64,000 bases of DNA from Rhizobium sp. (lineage in GTDB: Bacteria; Pseudomonadota; Alphaproteobacteria; Rhizobiales; Rhizobiaceae): the NCBI GenBank assembly GCA_029865885.1, contig JARXAK010000231.1:1-64000 (forward strand), in the 5' to 3' direction. Positions within the stretch are counted from its first letter, which is position 1. Every line of letters begins with the position of its first letter. The notes beneath the pieces were generated by a model. It was given only the letters and a program-made list of their open reading frames with translations. It did no database searches and was not told the origin of the DNA. The translations under genes were made by a program, and so were the position numbers. Shown here piece after piece: positions 59,202-64,000 of the stretch.

Positions 59202-60296
59202 ATGAGAAGTTTTCTTGACCTTTCCGCCCAGGCTGATGTCAATCCCGGTCAGGACGGGGATGCGTTTGTAGCTGGCCGCAAGATCTCAGGCGTTTCATCT
59301 GCCCATTTCCTGAAGCTTGTCGAAGAGCACGGCAATATCGGGTTCTGGACTTGCGATCTCGTCACCGGTCAATGCAGTTGCAGCTCCGGCCTTGTTCGGG
59401 TGATGGGCGTTGAGCAACCCCAACCCTTCAGACTCGCGGATCTGGTCGATCAGGTCCATCCCGAGGATCGTACGTTTTGCGAGGATGTCTGGCCGCTGAT
59501 CCGCTCAGGAGTGCCGGTCAACCGGAACTTCCGTATCATCCGTGGCGATAGGACTGTTCGGTGGATCGAGTTTCGGTCCGAAGTGGTGCTCGACGCCGAG
59601 CAGCGTCCTGTCCGGGCCATCGGTCTGTTGCAGGATGTCTCGCAACAGCATGAAAACCGCCAGGCGCTTGAGGAAAGCATCGGGCGCTATCGAGCCCTGG
59701 TCAGCGCCGTCGCGGCGATGGAATGGCGGGCGACCGCCAGTGGCGAACCTGTCTTCTCGCATGGTTGGATGGCCCTTACAGGGCAGCGGGAATCCGATAT
59801 GTTGAACGGAAACTGGCTGGCCGCTGTTCACCCGGATGACCGCCAAATGGTGATTGCAGCCTGGCAGGATGCCGTTGCCAACCTCTCCCCTTATGTCGCC
59901 AATCAACGCATTCTCCGGGCGGATGGCGAGTATGAGTGGTTTCATGCTCGTGCGGTGCCGGTTCTGCACAAGGGGGCACGCCCGCATGAATGGCTGGGAA
60001 TGATCATCCGTCACCAGGATTTTGCCAAGAACGGAAGTGATGGGCGCCTGGCAGATGCGACCGTGACGCCGATGCAGATCCGCGCAGGACGGGCGATGTT
60101 GCAATGGACCTTGGAAGACCTCTCGCGTGAATCCGGGGTTTCCGTCTCTTCGATCCGGCGGATCGAGGGAGAGGGAGAGCGATCCACGCGACCGACCTCG
60201 CTCACCGCGATTCGCCAGTCTTTCGAGCGTCAAGGCCTCGTGTTCAGCGATGGCAATGCCGTCTCGCTGCAGCGCTTGCCTGTCAAAAGCCCATGA
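59202..60296 (+). CDS. PAS-PAS-HTH protein
   Basis: A 364-aa protein with two PAS domains and a C-terminal helix-turn-helix. PAS 1 (residues about 35-155) contains GFWTCDLVTGQCSCSSGLVRVMG and DQVHPEDR. PAS 2 (about 160-275) contains MEWRATASGEPVFSHGWMALTGQ and AVHPDDRQ. The HTH (about 285-340) has MQIRAGRAMLQWTLEDLSRESGVSVSSIRRIEGEGE, of the Cro/CI-like type. No histidine kinase or response-regulator domain is present, so it acts as a one-component regulator sensing a ligand, redox state or light. The target genes are unknown. The start is ATG 59202 without a clear ribosome-binding site. Confidence 0.87.
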   Translation: MRSFLDLSAQADVNPGQDGDAFVAGRKISGVSSAHFLKLVEEHGNIGFWTCDLVTGQCSCSSGLVRVMGVEQPQPFRLADLVDQVHPEDRTFCEDVWPLIRSGVPVNRNFRIIRGDRTVRWIEFRSEVVLDAEQRPVRAIGLLQDVSQQHENRQALEESIGRYRALVSAVAAMEWRATASGEPVFSHGWMALTGQRESDMLNGNWLAAVHPDDRQMVIAAWQDAVANLSPYVANQRILRADGEYEWFHARAVPVLHKGARPHEWLGMIIRHQDFAKNGSDGRLADATVTPMQIRAGRAMLQWTLEDLSRESGVSVSSIRRIEGEGERSTRPTSLTAIRQSFERQGLVFSDGNAVSLQRLPVKSP

Positions 60297-60413
60297 GAAC
60301 GTGCGCTTTCGTCCTCGGGACAGAGACGCGAGGCTTGCTGACGGTCTTGGGAAGCATCACGTTCCATGCTCTGTCCGCGCCGCAGCCGGGCTCGTCGACA
60401 CTTGGTATAAGCC

Positions 60414-60875
60414 TCAGACTGCGGCGACCTTTTTCTTCACGGGCGGGTTTTCTGCATCGTAGCTAGCCCGCGCTTCCCGGATGCGCCCATGATGTTCCGC
60501 CGTCCAGACGACGAGGGTGGCGACAGGTCCCAGCAGCGATTCTCCCAGCTCTGACAGGCGGTATTCGACGCTCGGCGGTTGCGTCGGGAACACTTGGCGG
60601 TGAACCAGCCCGTCACGCTGCAGGCTGCGCAACGTGCCAGTAAGCATGGCTTGCGAAATATCGGGAATTGCCCGCTTCAGTTCTCCGAACCGGTGAGGTT
60701 GGTAACCGAGCGTCTGCAGAATGAGCGAAGCCCATTTGTCTCCAATGTGAGCGAACACGTCGCGCACCGGGCATTTCTGTGCGTCGAAGACCGTGTTCAC
60801 GGGCGTTTGGATCATTGCCATCACGGTGCGGATCGCCGCGCTATGGTCTGCCTTTGTCTTTGCATGTGCGGTCAT
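60414..60875 (-). CDS. HxlR-family transcriptional regulator, redox-sensor type
   Basis: The 153-aa winged HTH has [62 protein letters not shown]. Cys35 in KCPV is at the position used by QorR/YodB/HypR regulators to sense quinones or electrophiles. It is divergent from a quinone-oxidoreductase-like gene with 127 bp between, the classic QorR-QorB or YodB pairing. It would repress that gene until Cys35 is modified. Confidence 0.9.
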   Translation of the reverse strand: MTAHAKTKADHSAAIRTVMAMIQTPVNTVFDAQKCPVRDVFAHIGDKWASLILQTLGYQPHRFGELKRAIPDISQAMLTGTLRSLQRDGLVHRQVFPTQPPSVEYRLSELGESLLGPVATLVVWTAEHHGRIREARASYDAENPPVKKKVAAV

Positions 60876-61002
60876 GGGTACCGTCCTCGGAACCTGGTTC
60901 TAAAAAACTGCCTACTTTACGGTGGCATGGTGATCTGCAATATAGACCTACTCTACAAATTAAACCAGCCCCAAAGTTGAGGGCGCATAGAATGGAACGA
61001 AC

Positions 61003-61902
61003 ATGACTGCAAAATATCTCGTAACCGGCGCCTCCGGCCAGCTCGGCCAGCGCGTCGTCCATCATCTGCTCGAAACTTCGGGCGTTGCCGCCGGCGATAT
61101 CATCGCTGCCAGCCGCAAGCCGGAACAGCTGGCCGATCTCGCCGCCAAGGGCGTGCAGGTTCGCCGCGTCGACTTCGACGACGCCCAGTCGATGGAGGCC
61201 GCCTTCGCAGAAGCCGCCAACGTGCTGATCATCAGCACGGATTCGCTCGACCGTCCGGGCCATCGTCTGGTGCAGCACCGCGCCGCGATCGCTGCAGCTG
61301 AAGCGGCTGGGGTCAAGCACCTGCTTTACACCTCGATGCCTGAGCCGACAAACTCGCCGCTTCTGTTCGCACCGGATCACGAAGGCACGGAAGCCGCCAT
61401 CCAGGCAAGCAGCATTCCGGCTTGGACCATCTTGCGCAACAACTGGTACTTCGAAAACGTCATGATGGGCGCCGGCCCGGCCTTGGCTTCCGGCAACTGG
61501 TATTCGGCGGCGAGTGATGGCAAGATTGCCCATATCTCCCGCGACGATCTGGGCCGTGCGGCAGCCGCCGCGCTGGTTGCTGCCGGCAGCGAGAAGAAGC
61601 TCTACACGTTTACGGGTTCGAACTCCTACACCTACCGCGACATCGCGGCCCTGCTTGCCAAGGCTGCAGGCAAGGACGTGGCCGTAGTTGACGTCCCCCT
61701 GGAAGGCCTCGTCCAGGGCATGGTCGGTGCAGGTCTTCCTGAGCCGGTGGCGCGCGTCTATGCCTCCATCGACACGATGATCGGAAACGGCGGTCTCGCC
61801 AAGATCACCGGTGATTTCAAGGCGCTGACCGGCCGCGAGCCGCAGAGCTTTGAAGCCTGGGTTGAAAGCCAGGCTGGCGCCCTGAAGTCCATGATCCCCT
61901 GA
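61003..61902 (+). CDS. NAD(P)H:quinone oxidoreductase-like NmrA/SDR protein (QorB-type)
   Basis: A 299-aa atypical SDR with the nucleotide-binding YLVTGASGQLGQRV at the N-terminus, then HRAAIAAAEAAGVKHLLYTSM and the NNWYFENVM motif typical of QorB/YtfG proteins. It lacks the classic YxxxK pair. QorB reduces quinones with NADPH, protecting against electrophile stress. It is divergent from the HxlR gene that most likely controls it, and ends in a strong terminator. Confidence 0.9.
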   Translation: MTAKYLVTGASGQLGQRVVHHLLETSGVAAGDIIAASRKPEQLADLAAKGVQVRRVDFDDAQSMEAAFAEAANVLIISTDSLDRPGHRLVQHRAAIAAAEAAGVKHLLYTSMPEPTNSPLLFAPDHEGTEAAIQASSIPAWTILRNNWYFENVMMGAGPALASGNWYSAASDGKIAHISRDDLGRAAAAALVAAGSEKKLYTFTGSNSYTYRDIAALLAKAAGKDVAVVDVPLEGLVQGMVGAGLPEPVARVYASIDTMIGNGGLAKITGDFKALTGREPQSFEAWVESQAGALKSMIP

Positions 61903-61975
61903 TCCTAGGGATCTCCAATCGGCCGCCGCCAGGCCGATACGGTGATGCCATCCCCCACACGTGGCACAACCGCGC

Positions 61976-62010
61976 AACCGCCCGTTCCCCTGAACGGGCG
62001 GTTTCGTTTT
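61976..62010 (+). terminator. Strong terminator after the quinone reductase gene
   Basis: AACCGCCCGTTC-CCCT-GAACGGGCGGTT is a perfect 12-bp stem followed by TCGTTTT. It separates the quinone reductase gene from the riboswitch-controlled operon. Confidence 0.88.
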
Positions 62011-62184
62011 GCGTGCGGGGCGCTTTCCACAGATGGCCGGGATGTCGAGATATTGCCTCTTTCGCAGGCATGTCTGCCCGCAAGACATGCATCCAGCAGC
62101 CTTCCCGGTGGCGCTGAGGTCGGATTATCCCCCGCCGGCTGCCATTTTCGGACTTGGCACGCGCTTTGCTCCGTAAAGACCAGA

Positions 62185-62290
62185 GTTAGCCGCTAGGGTT
62201 CCGGCGCCGCAAGGCGCGGCTGGTCCGAGAGCGGCTCCCGATGGAGAGACATCCCATCGGGTGCACGGCGGGACAAAAGCCCGGGAGACC
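62185..62290 (+). promoter_or_regulatory. Guanidine-I (ykkC) riboswitch
   Basis: The conserved core of the class is present in order: CTAGGGTTCCG (62193-62203), GGTCCGAGAG (62222-62231) and ACGGCGGGACAAAAGCCCG (62265 on) with GGGAGA completing it. Between them are variable GC-rich hairpins (GGCGCCGCAAGGCGC near 62203-62217 and CCCGATGGAGAGACATCCCATCGGG near 62237-62261). The class senses free guanidinium and turns on transporters or guanidine carboxylase pathways. It lies 75 bp before the ABC binding-protein ATG. Confidence 0.93.
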
Positions 62291-62299
62291 TCGTAAGCC

Positions 62300-62338
62300 A
62301 AGGGATTGGCGGCGCGATGGTCCATGCCGATCCCTTTT
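62300..62338 (+). terminator. Candidate expression-platform hairpin of the guanidine-I riboswitch
   Basis: AAGGGATTGGC (62300-62310) can pair with GCCGATCCCTT (62326-62336), with one T-G pair, followed by TT. In the absence of ligand this stem would stop transcription, or shield the ribosome-binding site that follows. The U run is short, so the mechanism is not certain. Confidence 0.5.
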
Positions 62339-62364
62339 CGAAGACGCAAAAGGGGAATTTCTAC

Positions 62365-63438
62365 ATGCAGACTGTCAAGACACTCCTGTCGATCACGGCG
62401 CTTGCCGGCGCTCTCGCCTTTAGTCCGATGACATCGGCCGAAGCCGCACCGAAGAAGGACTTCAAGGTCGCCTGGTCGATCTATGTCGGCTGGATGCCCT
62501 GGGGCTATGCCAATGACACCGGCATCGTGAAGAAGTGGGCCGACAAATATGGCATCAACATCGAGGTCACGCAGTTCAACGACTACGTGGAATCGATGAA
62601 CCAGTACACCGCCGGTGCCTTTGATGCCGTGACGCTCACCAACATGGATGGCCTGTCGATCCCCGCCGCCGGTGGCGTCGACACGACCGCCGTCATCGTT
62701 GGCGACTTCTCGAACGGCAATGACGCATTGATCCTCAAGGGGAAGGACAAGCTCGAGGATGTGAAGGGTCAGAACGTCAATCTCGTCGAGTTCTCGGTCT
62801 CCCATTATCTGCTCGCCCGTGCGCTCGAAAGCATCGGTTCCTCCGAGCGTGATGTGAAGGTGGTCAACACCTCGGATGCCGACCTGGTCGCCGCTTATCA
62901 GACACCTGATGTCACGGCGGTCGTGACCTGGAACCCGCTGGTCGCCAGCATTCTGGAAGATACGTCGGCAAAGAAGGTCTTCGATAGCTCGCAGATCCCG
63001 GGCGAGATCATCGACCTGATGGTCGCCAATACCGACGTGCTCAAGGATAACCCGGACTTCGGCAAGGCGCTTGCCGGGATCTGGTACGACACCATGGCCG
63101 TCATGACAGCAGATACAGAAGAGGGCAAGGCAGCCCGCACGGCGATGGGAACGGCGTCCGGAACGGATCTGGCGGGCTTCGAAGCCCAGATGGCGGCCAC
63201 CAAGCTCTTCGACAAACCCGCCGATGCCGTGGCTTTCTCCGCCTCGCCGGATCTGTCCAAGACCATGGATATCGTCCGCAACTTCCTCTTCGAAAAGGGC
63301 CTTCTCGGCAGCGGAGCGCCGTCTGCCGATGTCATCGGTATCGAACTGGCGGACGGCTCGGTTCTTGGCGACAAGGAAAACGTCAAGTTCCGCTTCACCA
63401 CCACCTACATGGACGCGGCCGCCAAGGGCGCGCTCTGA
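62365..63438 (+). CDS. NitT/TauT-type ABC transporter substrate-binding protein, guanidine/urea-carboxylase type
   Basis: A 357-aa periplasmic protein with a signal peptide (residues 1-27, SITALAGALAFSPMTSAEA). The body begins DFKVAWSIYVGWMPWGYANDTGIVKKWADKYGINIEV, characteristic of the ABC binding proteins encoded near urea (carboxyguanidine) carboxylase genes. These are now understood as guanidine or guanidine-related uptake systems. The guanidine-I riboswitch directly upstream supports that. I use ATG 62365 with AAGGGGA upstream; an in-frame start at 62317 lies inside the riboswitch terminator. Confidence 0.9.
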   Translation: MQTVKTLLSITALAGALAFSPMTSAEAAPKKDFKVAWSIYVGWMPWGYANDTGIVKKWADKYGINIEVTQFNDYVESMNQYTAGAFDAVTLTNMDGLSIPAAGGVDTTAVIVGDFSNGNDALILKGKDKLEDVKGQNVNLVEFSVSHYLLARALESIGSSERDVKVVNTSDADLVAAYQTPDVTAVVTWNPLVASILEDTSAKKVFDSSQIPGEIIDLMVANTDVLKDNPDFGKALAGIWYDTMAVMTADTEEGKAARTAMGTASGTDLAGFEAQMAATKLFDKPADAVAFSASPDLSKTMDIVRNFLFEKGLLGSGAPSADVIGIELADGSVLGDKENVKFRFTTTYMDAAAKGAL

Positions 63439-63509
63439 GGCAGACCATACCGCCCGGTTGACGATGTCATCCGGGCGGCTCCCGCCTCCCTGAAATCCTG
63501 GAGTGGTCG

Positions 63510-64000
63510 ATGCGCTGGATCAATGCTCATCCTGGAAATGGCGCGCGCCTGACGCTGGTGCTTCTGCCCTTCGTGCTGGTGCTGGCCGCCTACATGATCG
63601 GCTCGGCCGAACGGCTCGCAGAAAACCCGAACGACAAGCTGCTGCCCGGTTTCGCTACCCTCTGGGAGGCTGTCAGCCGGATGGCCTTCACCGCCGACGC
63701 CAGAACCGGCGAGTATCTGCTTTGGTCGGACACCTGGGCGAGCCTGGGGCGTCTGTTCGCAGGGCTTGGCATTGCCACCGCGATCGCGCTTCTGCTCGGC
63801 CTCGTCATCGGCATCCTGCCCTATGCACGGGCAGGTCTCTCTCCCTTCGTCGGCGCCATCTCCATGGTTCCGCCCTTGGCGCTCCTGCCCATCCTTTTCA
63901 TCGTCATGGGGCTCGGCGAGGCGTCGAAGATTGCGCTGATCGTTATCGGTGTCGCACCGATCATGATCCGCGACCTGGCGCTGACCGCCGTCTCCCTGCC
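63510..64000 (+). CDS. NitT/TauT-type ABC transporter permease (partial, cut by the window end)
   Basis: The first 163 codons of a binding-protein-dependent permease: a membrane segment near residues 12-32 (ARLTLVLLPFVLVLAAYMIG), a periplasmic loop, then further membrane segments (GLGIATAIALLLGLVIGILPYA and VGAISMVPPLALLPILFIVMGLG). The docking loop is not reached. It follows the guanidine-type binding protein by 71 bp, so it is the partner permease of the same transporter. The 3' end lies outside. Confidence 0.9.
   Translation, partial: MRWINAHPGNGARLTLVLLPFVLVLAAYMIGSAERLAENPNDKLLPGFATLWEAVSRMAFTADARTGEYLLWSDTWASLGRLFAGLGIATAIALLLGLVIGILPYARAGLSPFVGAISMVPPLALLPILFIVMGLGEASKIALIVIGVAPIMIRDLALTAVSL

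Noticed and set aside
61903-62184. Additional gene between the quinone reductase terminator and the riboswitch
   Set aside because: Only short frames with no start signal; the sequence is explained by terminator and riboswitch leader.

Overview
The window looks like chromosomal DNA of an alphaproteobacterium, most likely a Rhizobiaceae member (Rhizobium/Agrobacterium/Ciceribacter-like). The strongest evidence is the block murA - DUF2948 - hisD - UPF0262 - low-molecular-weight phosphatase - infA - maf - yacG - tRNA-Phe at about 4.0-9.7 kb, an order I know from Rhizobiales. High GC, many ABC and flavin-enzyme operons and a guanidine-I riboswitch fit the same group.

Layout. (1) 1-3211: the 3' part of a Tn7/Tn5053-type transposon, tniA (end only), tniB and tniQ, finishing about 120 bp short of a tRNA-Thr(GGU) gene on the minus strand. 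(2) 3.5-9.7 kb: the core block above. (3) 9654-21602: an 11.9-kb genomic island inserted in the 3' end of tRNA-Phe. Two perfect 50-bp copies of the tRNA 3' end flank it, and it carries a tyrosine integrase, an AlpA-like protein, a primase-polymerase/helicase, small regulators, a PD-(D/E)XK-like protein and several unrecognised genes. Its left edge holds a translationally coupled pair, a PLD-like HDRF protein plus a large partner, which is a candidate uncharacterised defence module. Its right edge holds a divergent, AT-richer pair of unknown function. (4) 21.9-24.5 kb: MATE and DMT exporters. (5) 24.5-38.5 kb: a LysR gene divergent from a long catabolic cluster. That cluster has two near-duplicate NtaA-type flavin monooxygenases, a flavin reductase, a RibB homologue, an MsnO8-like luciferase-family enzyme, a second flavin reductase, a third NtaA-type monooxygenase, a polar amino-acid type ABC transporter with two binding proteins, and a bicupin with the complete (S)-ureidoglycine aminohydrolase metal/substrate signature. 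(6) 38.8-43.7 kb: a TetR-controlled RND pump with a striking interleaved palindrome in front of tetR. (7) 44.3-52.2 kb: a Dpp-type peptide ABC operon, an AsnC/Lrp regulator, an aromatic aminotransferase and a YitT-like protein. (8) 52.2-56.1 kb: an iron/siderophore-type ABC operon divergent from a methyltransferase. (9) 56.2-58.9 kb: GntR, a KduD-like SDR, a KdgK-like kinase and a 56-aa membrane protein. (10) 59.2-61.9 kb: a PAS-PAS-HTH protein and an HxlR/QorB redox pair. (11) 62.2-64.0 kb: a guanidine-I (ykkC) riboswitch ahead of a NitT/TauT-type ABC binding protein and a permease cut by the window edge.

How the genes work together. The 25-38.5 kb cluster reads as one uptake-and-ring-opening pathway for a nitrogen heterocycle or ureide. 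The ABC system imports the substrate, the FMNH2-dependent oxygenases attack it, the reductases supply reduced flavin, RibB may raise flavin supply, and the cupin releases ammonia from a ureidoglycine-like intermediate. The substrate cannot be read from sequence. The island and the tni element are the main mobile parts. No CRISPR array and no rRNA operon were seen.
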